This document shows, piece by piece, positions 15,205 to 24,000 of a stretch of 35,810 nt of DNA. Every line of letters begins with the position of its first letter. Within the stretch, counting starts at the first letter, position 1. The stretch is from an archaeon ADurb.Bin336. GTDB taxonomy: Archaea > Iainarchaeota > Iainarchaeia > Iainarchaeales > JAAZKV01. The notes under the pieces were generated by a model that saw nothing but the letters and a program-made list of their open reading frames with translations, was not told where the DNA came from and did not search any database. The translations under genes were made by a program, and so were the position numbers. The DNA is taken from positions 1-35,810 of the forward strand of contig MWBC01000003.1 in assembly GCA_002068885.1 (NCBI GenBank), read 5' to 3'.

Positions 15205-15678
15205 ATGGCTGAATTAAAAGTAATGGTTGATGCAGGACACGCTTCTGCAGGGGCACCACTTGGGCCAGCACTAGGGCCAACTGGGGTGAATATTGGTGAA
15301 GTTGTTGCAAAAATAAATGAAAAAACAGCTTCTCTTTCAGGAATGAAAGTTCCTGTAACAATAAAAATCAATAGCAACAAAACTTTTTATATTGAAGTGG
15401 GTCTTCCTCCAATTAGTGCTTTGATTAAAAAAGAAGCTAAAGCAGCTAAGGGAGCAGGAAATCCAAAAACTGATGTAATGGGTAATTTAACAATACAACA
15501 AGTTATTGAAATAGCAAAAACAAAGTATGATAAACTCAATGCGGTTTCAATGAAGAAGTGTGTAAAAATAGTTATTGGGGCTTGCAATTCAATGGGGGTA
15601 ACTATTGAAGGAATGCATGCAAAAGAAGCTCAAAAAGCAGTTGATTCTGGAAAGTGGGATGCAGAATTAAAAGATTAA
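15205..15678 (+). CDS. rpl11: Ribosomal protein L11
   Basis: 157 residues. N-terminal AGHASAGAPLGPALGPTGVNI (10-30) is the hallmark L11 segment, and the C-terminal RNA-binding domain has KTDVMGNLTIQQVIEIAKTK and CNSMGVTIEG. L11 binds the GTPase-associated region of 23S rRNA. The ATG at 15205 is supported by AAAGGTGA at 15189-15196; the in-frame GTG at 15193 overlaps that site and is rejected. A 500-base gap separates it from L1. Confidence 0.96.
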   Translation: MAELKVMVDAGHASAGAPLGPALGPTGVNIGEVVAKINEKTASLSGMKVPVTIKINSNKTFYIEVGLPPISALIKKEAKAAKGAGNPKTDVMGNLTIQQVIEIAKTKYDKLNAVSMKKCVKIVIGACNSMGVTIEGMHAKEAQKAVDSGKWDAELKD

Positions 15679-15688
15679 AAATTTTGAT

Positions 15689-15752
15689 TTTGATTAATTG
15701 AATTAAATTAATTGGATAAGTTCAATTAATCAAATTTTATTCTTCCTTTTTT
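15689..15752 (+). terminator. Inverted repeat plus long T-run after L11
   Basis: TTTGATTAATTGAA (15689-15702) and TTCAATTAATCAAA (15721-15734) are perfect 14-bp arms separated by 18 bases. TTTTATTCTTCC and a nine-T run follow. This is the clearest terminator-like element in the window. Confidence 0.65.
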
Positions 15753-16060
15753 TTTAAAATAGTGTTTGTTATTTTTTTGTTATTTATTTTATTTTTGTAT
15801 TATTTTATTAATTATTTTGTTAGTTTTTTTGTTAGTTGTTTTATTTTATTAATTATTTATTTTAGTAATTATTTTATTAATCTAAATTTGGTTTTATTTT
15901 TTTTTCATTTTATTTTTTTTGATTATATTTTTCTTTTTTCAAGCTTTTTTTAATTATTATTTTTTTATTAATCTAAATTTTTTTTATTTAAATAAAAACA
16001 TAATTTTATTTTTTTCTTTTAAAATCTTTTCTTAATTTTCGTTAATCGTCTTGGGTAAAA
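15753..16060. other. A/T-only intergenic stretch, no gene seen
   Basis: Between the L11 terminator and the L1 promoter the sequence is a T-rich, almost G/C-free tract of short TTTTATTA-like units. The open frame across it encodes only Phe/Ile/Leu/Tyr-rich sequence with no start context. I see no RNA or protein signal. Confidence 0.7.
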
Positions 16061-16068
16061 AGTGCAGA

Positions 16069-16177
16069 TTTATAAACCTTTCACAATTATTTTTCTTATA
16101 TAACAAAAGCCTAATTTTAAGTTAGGCCGTTGCTCAAAAAATGTGAGCGGTACCACTTCGGTGGAAGGTGTTTAGGA
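16069..16177 (+). promoter_or_regulatory. L1 operon promoter and structured leader, candidate L1 autoregulatory site
   Basis: TTTATAAA at 16069-16076 places transcription start near 16100. The ~78-base leader then holds GCCTAA/TTAGGC (16109-16114 / 16122-16127) and CCAC-TTCG-GTGG (16153-16164), a perfect UUCG hairpin, preceded by TGTGAGCGG and followed by AAGGTG. Methanogen L1 is known to repress its own operon by binding an rRNA-like stem-loop in the mRNA. Here the hairpin abuts the ribosome-binding site, so repression is an attractive inference. Confidence 0.55.
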
Positions 16178-16834
16178 ATGAAAAAAAGTACAGCTTTGGT
16201 TGCATTAAAAAAATTGCGTGAAATTGCTCCTAAGAGGAATTTTACACAGAGTGTAGAGTTAATGATTAATTTTACCGGACTTGATATGAAAAAACCAACT
16301 AATCAAGTTAATTTAAAAATTTCTTTACCTCACCCAACAGGGAAGGGTAGTGGAAAGGTTGCTGTTTTTGCTAAAACTGATGAAATGATTAATTCTTTGA
16401 AAGGAAAAGTTGATAAGATTATTAATGATAAAGAGATTGAAGCTTTGGCTAAGGATAAAGCAAAGTTAGCTGAATTAATGTCTTTTGATGCTTTGTTTGC
16501 TGAAGGGCCTTGTATGCTTACAGTTGCAAAGTTTTTGGGACAACAATTGGCTCCTAAAGGAAAAATGCCTAAACCAATTGTTAGTGCTGCTTTATTTGAA
16601 GAAGCTTTGGCTAAGGCTAGAACTCAAATAACAGTTTCTAATAAGAAAGGGAAGTTCATGCCTGTTGTTCATGCATTAATTGGTACAGAGAAGATGAAGG
16701 ATGAGTTAATGGTTGAAAATATGTTGGTTGTTTATGAGAGTGTAATGAATTCATTGCCTCAAAAGAAACAAAATATAAAAAATTCTTATGTTAAATTTAC
16801 TATGAGTCCTGCAGTTAAGGTTGGTGATGAATAA
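16178..16834 (+). CDS. rpl1: Ribosomal protein L1
   Basis: 218 residues. L1 binds 23S rRNA helices 76-78 and in archaea represses its own operon. N-terminal ALKKLREIAPKRNFTQSVEL, the SLPHPTGKG segment and FLGQQLAPKGKMPKP (about 118-132) are conserved family features. The ATG at 16178 is preferred to an upstream in-frame TTG at 16130, which would translate the UUCG hairpin of the leader. The stop TAA overlaps the ATG of L10 by one base (TAATG), which implies translational coupling. Confidence 0.95.
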   Translation: MKKSTALVALKKLREIAPKRNFTQSVELMINFTGLDMKKPTNQVNLKISLPHPTGKGSGKVAVFAKTDEMINSLKGKVDKIINDKEIEALAKDKAKLAELMSFDALFAEGPCMLTVAKFLGQQLAPKGKMPKPIVSAALFEEALAKARTQITVSNKKGKFMPVVHALIGTEKMKDELMVENMLVVYESVMNSLPQKKQNIKNSYVKFTMSPAVKVGDE

Positions 16835-17634
16835 TGACATCTCACGCAAGGAAATGGAAAAGTCAAAAGAAAGATGAAATAGTTGAGTTAGTTAAATCTT
16901 ACCCAGTTATAGCAGTAGCTACTCTAGATGGGTTACCAGCTAATATTGCTTCTGTTTTGAGAAAAAAACTTAAAGGAAAAGCAGAGGTTAGAGTTGCAAA
17001 AACTAGGGTAATTAAAAAAGCTTTTGCTGATTCGGGAGTAGATACTTCAAAAATTGATCACATTATAAACGAAAGCGTTTTATTAATTTTTTCAAAAATA
17101 AATCCATTTGAATTATTTAGTTTTGTTAAAAAGAATAAAGGAGATGCTGCTGCAAAAGAAGGGGATGTTGCAGATAAAGATATTTTAATCCAAGCAGGGG
17201 ACACTGGTCTTCCTCCTGGACCTGCTCTTTCAACACTTAAAGCAGCTGGACTTGAGGTTAAGGTTGCTGGGCCAACAATTTCTGTTTCAAAGGATAAGGT
17301 TGTTGCAAAGAAGGGCGAGGCAATAAAGAAGGAAGTTGCTGATGTTTTAGGAAAATTAAATATTAAGCCAATGAAAATTGGGATGAAAATACTTGGTGTA
17401 CTTGATAAAACTGAAGATATGTATTATTCAGCTAGTGCACTTGATATGGATGAAGAGGAATTGTTTGAAAAGTTCATTCTTGCACACCAACAAATGGTGA
17501 ATTTGTCAGTGAATGCAGAAATATTCAATGAAGTTTCAACAGAATTGATAGTTGTTAAGGCACAAAGAGAAGCTAGTGGGCTAGAGAAAGCAATTAATGA
17601 ATCTAACCCTAGTGAATCTAGTGGCGCACAATAA
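16834..17634 (+). CDS. rpl10: Ribosomal protein L10 (P0), short C-terminus
   Basis: 266 residues. P0 anchors the L12 (P1) dimers to the ribosomal stalk. The N-terminal rRNA-binding domain is clear (VKSYPVIAVATLDGLPANIASVLRKKL), and GDTGLPPGPALSTLKAAGLEVKVAGPTI is the archaeal P0 insertion domain. It ends at SNPSESSGAQ, lacking the acidic, Ala-rich tail and final GLGALFG-type peptide found at the end of many archaeal P0 proteins; typical archaeal P0 is about 60 residues longer. At least part of the L12-binding helices (VNLSVNAEIFNEVSTEL) remains. Confidence 0.93.
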   Translation: MTSHARKWKSQKKDEIVELVKSYPVIAVATLDGLPANIASVLRKKLKGKAEVRVAKTRVIKKAFADSGVDTSKIDHIINESVLLIFSKINPFELFSFVKKNKGDAAAKEGDVADKDILIQAGDTGLPPGPALSTLKAAGLEVKVAGPTISVSKDKVVAKKGEAIKKEVADVLGKLNIKPMKIGMKILGVLDKTEDMYYSASALDMDEEELFEKFILAHQQMVNLSVNAEIFNEVSTELIVVKAQREASGLEKAINESNPSESSGAQ

Positions 17635-17658
17635 AAATTTATATTGAGAGGTGAAGGT

Positions 17659-17949
17659 ATGCAATATGTATATGCAGCTATGTTGCTCCATTCAGCAAAA
17701 CAAGAGCTAAATGAAGCAAATATTGAAGCAGTATTAAAATCAGCTAAGGTTGAATTTGATGCAGCTAAAGTAAAAGCAATGACAGCTTCATTAAAGAACA
17801 TCAACATAGACGATGCTATAGCTAAGGCAGCAGTTGCGGCGGTGGCAGCACCAGCAGCAGGCGCACAAGCAACAGCAGCGGAAGAACCAAAAGAAGAAAA
17901 GAAATCTGAAGAAGAAGCAGCAGCTGGTCTTGGAGCACTATTTGGATGA
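17659..17949 (+). CDS. rpl12: Ribosomal protein L12 / P1
   Basis: 96 residues. Archaeal P1 forms dimers on P0 and recruits translation GTPases. N-terminal [19 protein letters not shown] is a typical dimerisation helix, followed by an Ala-rich hinge ([15 protein letters not shown]), an acidic Lys/Glu stretch, and the conserved factor-binding tip GLGALFG. GAGGTGAAGG precedes the ATG at 17659, an upstream in-frame TTG at 17644 overlaps it and is rejected. Last gene of the L1-L10-L12 operon. Confidence 0.96.
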   Translation: MQYVYAAMLLHSAKQELNEANIEAVLKSAKVEFDAAKVKAMTASLKNINIDDAIAKAAVAAVAAPAAGAQATAAEEPKEEKKSEEEAAAGLGALFG

Positions 17950-17999
17950 ATAGTTCATTAGTAGCATCCTTTCACCAAGTGTTGCTTAAATTGTTAATT

Positions 18000-18030
18000 T
18001 TAGTGTTGGGTAAAACCAATGCTAATTTTT
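18000..18030 (+). terminator. Hairpin plus T5 after the L12 gene
   Basis: TTAGTGTTGG (18000-18009) pairs with CCAATGCTAA (18016-18025) over ten positions with two G.U pairs, followed immediately by TTTTT. Likely end of the L1-L10-L12 transcript. Confidence 0.6.
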
Positions 18031-18334
18031 AACAAGCTAGTTTTTTGAAATATTTTTTAGAAAAGTTAAATTTAATTTTATTGTTCAAATATTTCCTTGG
18101 TAATATTTATTAGTATAGACAAATAGTTAAAATAGAAAGTTAATTTTAATAAAATAAAAATAGATTAATTTTTTTTTAAATTTTAATAATATAAAAATAT
18201 TTTTTATTTTTATATGCTTTTTTATTTTATTATTTTTTAATTAGCTAGTGGTTTTAGTTAATGTTCTTTTTTTTTATTTTATTTAATATTTTATTTTTAT
18301 TATTTTATTTTTGTTATTTTTTTAAAAAGTAGGG
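18031..18334. other. A/T-rich gap, no gene seen
   Basis: Low-complexity T- and A-rich sequence with very few G/C bases. Several TATA-like strings occur by composition alone. Nothing besides the promoter of the next gene is recognisable. Confidence 0.7.
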
Positions 18335-18342
18335 TTTTAATA
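18335..18342 (+). promoter_or_regulatory. TATA-like box of the Lon-domain protease gene
   Basis: TTTTAATA is centred 26-27 bases before the ATG at 18365 and is flanked by AGTAGGG on the upstream side. No ribosome-binding site is present, consistent with a leaderless transcript. Confidence 0.55.
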
Positions 18343-18364
18343 CTGAAACATCTTTTATTTTGAC

Positions 18365-20887
18365 ATGGAATCAAATCATTTGAGTAAAGTATTTTTTGTA
18401 TTTATTTCACTCCTTTTTATTTTGTGTCCAGCTTATGCGATTTTAGATCATGGTTCAATAAACATCTTTGCAGTTACTGAAGATAACAAAGGAATGGCTG
18501 CTGAATTAAGAATACAAACAATTCCAGGAACTGGAAAATCAGCTTTCATTACTTCAAATTCTCTTGTCGGAAAAGATACTCAAACAACAGGTAACATTGC
18601 TATTCAAATAGCACAAAAAGAAACTAATGTGTTGTTAGTTGATAAAGATTTAATTTTTGACATAAGGGCTAATGCTTCTGAAGTTGATGGGCCTTCAGCA
18701 GGGGCAGCAATGGCGTTACTTACTTATTCAATGTTCTCGGAAAAACCTTTGCAAAGTGGAATTGGTTTAACTGGAACAATTAATTCTGATGGTTCAATTG
18801 GGATGGTTGGCGGAGTTGGGGCTAAAGCGGTAGCGGCTTCTAAAATAGGAATTAAATTATTTATGATTCCCTTGGGTGAAGCAGTAACTGATATTATTGA
18901 TGGAAAAAATTTTGAAACAGTTAATTTACTTGAATATGGCCCAAAAGAACTTGGGATGAAAGTAGTTGAAGTTAATAATATAAAACAAGTGATTGAATAT
19001 GCTTATTCTGATTTTGATTCAATAGTTGTTGATTCAAATACTTCATCAACAATTTTTATTCCGAGTTCAATTAATTATGAACCTAGTTTAATTCCAATGA
19101 AACGTGTTTCGGATAATTATATTACTGATGCTGAATCAGTAATTGAATCTGCAAAAAAAGCTCTTGATTCAAGTGGTCTTGAAGAAAGAATACTTGCTGA
19201 TTTTTATAACAAATATGTTGAATCAAGGAGATATGTTGAAATGTCCAAACGATTTTTGGATCAAAATTATTTATACTCTTCAGCAAATTCTGCTTTTCAT
19301 TCAAGATTACTTGCTGGAACAATTAAAGAAATAGCTCAAAACCCATCCATGTTATTAAATGACACAGTTCTTTTAATGAAAGTTAATTCCTTAAAACAAG
19401 AACTTAATGAGCTTAAACTTAGGGTTAATTATATTCCTGCTAATGAATTTGAATGGATTATTGGAGCTCAACAAAGAATGGCTTACGCAGAGAATGCATT
19501 AAATGAAATTACTTCGTCAGCGATTGTTCCTTCCGATACTCCATTAAGTGAAGATGAGAAAAAATTGATTCAACAAAATATTCAATTTGGAAAAGTTTAT
19601 GATTATGTTTCAGCACAAGCTTGGATTAGTGTTGCAAAAGATTTTTTGGTTCAAGCAGATAAAGATTCATTAAAATACAAGATGTATTATTCAAATGATT
19701 TTAAGAAATTAGTGAATAATAAAATGAGTGAATTAGAAACTATTTTGAATGATTCAAATTCATCTGATGCAATTCATGAAGATTCTTTGAGAAGGTATCA
19801 TTCAGCATTAATTTCTAGAGATAATAATTATTTTTTTGCTGCTCTATTTGATCTTTTCTTTGCAGAATCTTTTGTAATGTCTGAAGCAAATAGAAAAAAT
19901 CTTTCGTATGAAAAAATGTTTAATTTAGTGGAATCTGATATCAATAGTGGTTCAAATTTTGATTCTGTTTGGGCTAATATGTATTTTGATCATTCAAAAT
20001 TTTATTATGAGAATGCAGTTTTTAGTAAAAATCTTGGACAAATGATGGAATATAATGCGAGTGTTGAAACTAGTTATGATTTATTGTATTTGAGTAAAAA
20101 TTTGGCGAGTGCTAAAGAAATAGTATTGGAATATATTGCGTTTAATGAGTTTGAAGAGTATGTTGTTGAAGAAACATTTGTTGATGTAAAATATAATAGA
20201 ATTATTGATCCTTCTAAATTAATTTTGATTGCAGGGTTATTAATAATTATTTTAATTTTAATAATGGTTCTAATAATCGGATTAGTTACTAATACATCTA
20301 AGAGAGATTTAGGATATTCTTCAAGAAGAGATAAATTGAAATTAGTTTTATCTAATTTGGATAAAGCATTATCTAAGAAAAAAATATCTGATGCAGAATA
20401 CTTTTTTATGAAGAGGAGGTATGAAGAAGAACTTGAAAAGGGAACTGATTCTAAAAAATCAAAAGGTACTAAAGTTAAGTTATCCTTAGAAGATTTAAAA
20501 GCAAAAGAGCGGGCTTTAAAATCAGCTTTAGTTGATATAAAAAGACATTATAAAGAAGGATTAATAATTCCTGAAGATTATGAACGTAGTTATAAACAAT
20601 TGTCTAATGAACTTGATGTAATTAAATTTGATTTAAAACAAATTCAAATTGAATTAAGAGAAACAAGAAGAGAAAAATCTGTGTTCACAAAGTTTTTTTC
20701 AAATTTAAAAAAAGAAAAAAAAGAGATAATAAAAGGTACTGAAGAGTTAGCTGAAGAACAAGCAAAAGAAGAAGAAAAAGAAAAAATTAAACGAAAAAAA
20801 ATTCTTAGAAGATTTGCTTATAAAAATAAAACTGATAAAAAAAATAAAGAAGAATCTGTTTCACACCCAAAACTTGGTTTTGACTGA
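18365..20887 (+). CDS. Membrane-anchored Lon-type (S16) serine protease without AAA+ domain
   Basis: 840 residues. An N-terminal signal/anchor (about 9-25, ending CPAYA) leads into a Lon proteolytic domain. The catalytic Ser111 is in EVDGPSAGAAMAL, and the catalytic Lys154 in GGVGAKAVAA; the GLTGTINSDGSIGMVGG strand lies between them. There is no ATPase domain. A long helical region with coiled-coil character (about 240-600) is followed by a second membrane helix (about 618-642) and a lysine/glutamate-rich cytoplasmic coiled coil to the end. By topology the protease would face outside and the coiled coil inside. Related signal-peptide S16 proteases exist in archaea, but this architecture is unusual. 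Transcribed alone, convergent with the SMC gene. Confidence 0.85.
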   Translation: MESNHLSKVFFVFISLLFILCPAYAILDHGSINIFAVTEDNKGMAAELRIQTIPGTGKSAFITSNSLVGKDTQTTGNIAIQIAQKETNVLLVDKDLIFDIRANASEVDGPSAGAAMALLTYSMFSEKPLQSGIGLTGTINSDGSIGMVGGVGAKAVAASKIGIKLFMIPLGEAVTDIIDGKNFETVNLLEYGPKELGMKVVEVNNIKQVIEYAYSDFDSIVVDSNTSSTIFIPSSINYEPSLIPMKRVSDNYITDAESVIESAKKALDSSGLEERILADFYNKYVESRRYVEMSKRFLDQNYLYSSANSAFHSRLLAGTIKEIAQNPSMLLNDTVLLMKVNSLKQELNELKLRVNYIPANEFEWIIGAQQRMAYAENALNEITSSAIVPSDTPLSEDEKKLIQQNIQFGKVYDYVSAQAWISVAKDFLVQADKDSLKYKMYYSNDFKKLVNNKMSELETILNDSNSSDAIHEDSLRRYHSALISRDNNYFFAALFDLFFAESFVMSEANRKNLSYEKMFNLVESDINSGSNFDSVWANMYFDHSKFYYENAVFSKNLGQMMEYNASVETSYDLLYLSKNLASAKEIVLEYIAFNEFEEYVVEETFVDVKYNRIIDPSKLILIAGLLIIILILIMVLIIGLVTNTSKRDLGYSSRRDKLKLVLSNLDKALSKKKISDAEYFFMKRRYEEELEKGTDSKKSKGTKVKLSLEDLKAKERALKSALVDIKRHYKEGLIIPEDYERSYKQLSNELDVIKFDLKQIQIELRETRREKSVFTKFFSNLKKEKKEIIKGTEELAEEQAKEEEKEKIKRKKILRRFAYKNKTDKKNKEESVSHPKLGFD

Positions 20888-20963
20888 AATTATTTCTTGA
20901 ATTTTTATTATTTTATTAAATTGTTGGTTTGTGATTAATTCATTTTTATTTTGACATCTTATT

Positions 20964-20998
20964 AACTAATTATGTATAAATAATTAGTTTAATTATTT
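20964..20998. terminator. Inverted repeat between convergent Lon-type and SMC genes
   Basis: AACTAATTAT (20964-20973) and ATAATTAGTT (20980-20989) are perfect ten-bp arms around a six-base loop. T-rich sequence follows on the plus strand, and the position between convergent genes fits termination. Confidence 0.5.
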
Positions 20999-21053
20999 TT
21001 TGTTATATATTTTTTTGATTGAATATTTTAATTGAGTGTTAATTAAATGTAGT

Positions 21054-24000
21054 TCAATCTTCTTTTTCTGCTTCAAAGTTTTCTAATTCTTTTAATTCTG
21101 GGTCTTGTTGATTCTTTAATTTTAATCCAATTACTGAACTATTATCTCTGGCCCTAGCAACGCCTATTATTTGGTGTGCTTTTTTTGTTATAACATCATT
21201 GTGTGTAATTGCGATGAATTGACTTTTTTCAGCAATTTTTTCAATTAAATTACTCATTTTTAATGAATTTTCTTTGTCAAGTGCTGCATCTGCTTCATCA
21301 AATGCGTAGAATGGTGCGGGTCTATGTAATTGGATTGCGAACATAAAAGCAAGTGCTGTTAAAGTTTTTTCTCCCCCACTCATTGAATCAATATTTAGTA
21401 AGTTTCCTCCTTTATGTTTTGCATCAATCATTAATCCTGATTCAAGTGGTTTGTCTGGGTTTTGGAAACTTAGGTTCCCTTCTCCGCTAAAAAAATTAAA
21501 GAATATTTCTTTAAAATTTGCATTAATTTCGTTAAAACATTCCATAAAAACTCCTGTTCTTTTTATTTCTATTTTATCAATCATGTCAAGCACTGCAAGT
21601 CTTTCTTCTGAAAGTTTATCTGCTTTTTGTTGTATGTCATCAACTTCTTTTTTGAGTTCGTTAAAATTATCTACTGCTTTTAGGTTAACTGCACCTATTT
21701 CATTTAATCTTTTTTCAATAAAAGATAATTTTTCTTTGCACTCTTCAAGACTTTTTGAAGTGTAAGGAGCTATTCCTTCATATCCTTTTTTCTCTTCGAT
21801 TAAATCATTTTGCTTTACACTTATTTTACCTTTCTCTACATTAAACTCATTTATTCTAGTTTCTATTTTCTTTATTTTTCCGGAATCATTCCAAATTTCT
21901 TTTTCAAGTTTATCAATTTTTTTATCCGAGTATTCTTTTTCATCTGACAATATAGCATTTTTTTTCTTTGCTTCAATTAATTCCTTTTCTTTTGATAGCA
22001 TTTCTTCTTTTAATTCTTCAATTAACTTTTCTTTATTTTTAATTTCATTATTGAACTCATCAATTTCGCTTTGAAGAGCATTGTTTTCAAATACTGCATC
22101 ATCTTCTCTTGCAGAAATATTATCAAGCCTTGATTTTAATTCATTTAAGTTATTATCCAAAACACTTTTTTTATGTAGAAGATTTTCGTTTTGTTTGTTT
22201 GCTGTGGAATAATCTTCAAAAATATTTTGGTTTCTTATTTCGTATAATTCTTCTTTAGCTCGGGTTAATTCTTTTGTAATACTTTCTATGCTTTTTGTAT
22301 ATTCATCTCTTTTTTCAAATTCTTTTTTTATGAAATTTTCATCCAATTCTTTTTCTAACTCTATTTTTCTATTATTCAATTCATTAATTCTAGTTATAAT
22401 TGATTTTTCATGCATTATTTCTGAACTAATTCTTGAAATTAAATTAATTGTTTCTTTTGTTTCTTCAAGTTTTTTCTTTAACTCGGTGATTGATTCAGAT
22501 TTTTCATTTTCTTTAATAATAAATTCTTTGATTAAATTTTCTTTTAGAGTTATTAATGAAGTTTTTTTATTCTCGTTCAAGATTGAGTCACAAGTGGGGC
22601 ATTGTGAAGAAGCTTTTTTTAATTCGTTTAATGCTTTTTCTTCTTGTGTTTTCTTTCCTTTTAAAAAACTCTTTTCTTCATAAAGTTGGTTAATTTTCTC
22701 TTCAATTTCATTTAATTCTTTCTCAGGATTTTTGCTTAAATGTATATTTAAAGTTTTTTTCTTTTCTTCAATTTTGTTTTTTTCTTCCAAAAGTTCTTTT
22801 TCTTCTGTCAATAATTCAGAAAGTTTTTTTTCATTAAATATTTTTTGTTTTTCAAAATTTTTTGTGATTAGCTCTACATTGAACAATTCTTTTTTTAGTT
22901 TCTCAATTTTTTCTTCAATTTCTTCAATCTCCCCTTCTTTTTTTTGCAAATCAATGTTTTTTTCTCTAACAATTGATTCAAGATCATTCTTTTTTTTCAC
23001 AATTTCTTTTAACTCTTCTTCAATTAGCTTCTTTTCATCACTCATTTTGTTGATTTTTTCTTCAATTTCTGTTTTCTCTCCATCTATTTTTTTAGTTGTA
23101 TCATTATTCAAATTAATTTTTTCTTTATTTTTGTTTATTTGTTTCTTATTTAAATCAATTTTTTCTTGTTCAAGCAAAAATTTTGATTTTTTCTCTTCAT
23201 ATTCTCTCCCTATAGTAGTGTAAGTATGTTCTGATGCTTTAAGTATTTTTCTGGAAAGTTCTTCTGATTTTGATTTTTCTTCTTGTAATTCTTTTCTATA
23301 TTGAATAATTCTTTCATCAAGAGTATTTTTTTCAGTATTCATTTTTGATAATTCATTATCCAAATCCAAAGTCTTTTTTTCAATGGAGTAGAGTTCTTTT
23401 TCAAATATAGTTGCCTTTGTTCTTTTTTTCTCTTCTTCAAGTTCTTTGTATTCTTTTGCAGCGCGCATTTCTTCTTGAAGATCAGTTAGAAATTCATTCC
23501 TTTCATTTAGTATTATTGTTGCTTCTTTAATTTTCAAATCAACTTTGTCAAGTTCTTTAATAGCTTCTTCTTTTTTAGAATCAAATTCACTTAAACCTGC
23601 AACAGAATCAATTATTTCTCTTCTTTGAATAGGGGACATTTCTATTATTTTAGTTATATCTCCTTGAGTTACAATATTGTGTCCATCTACATCAATTCCA
23701 AGTTCCACTAAAAGAGAATTTATTTCATTTAATGTAGTTCTTTTTCCATCAAGCCGGTAAATACTTTTTCCTTGTTTATCAATCATTCTGCTAACTTCAT
23801 ATTGCTTGTCCTTGTCTTTAATTAACAAATCTACTTTTGCATAGTTTTCCTTTGCATTAGTATTCACTAAATCAGTTAATTTTCCTGCCCTAAGTGTTTT
23901 AAGAGAAGTTATTCCTAGTACAAAGAGTAATGCGTCAAGAGTATTACTTTTTCCAGAGCCATTGCTTCCTACAATAGATGTAAAACCCTTGCTTATAGGT

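Noticed and set aside
15762-15953. Open frame of 63 codons between L11 and L1
   Set aside because: The product is only Phe, Ile, Leu, Tyr and Ser, as expected from random translation of a T-rich tract, and there is no start signal.
16130-16177. TTG start extending L1 by 16 residues
   Set aside because: It would translate the UUCG hairpin and GTGAGC segment of the leader; the ATG at 16178 has an AAGGTG site and matches the family start.
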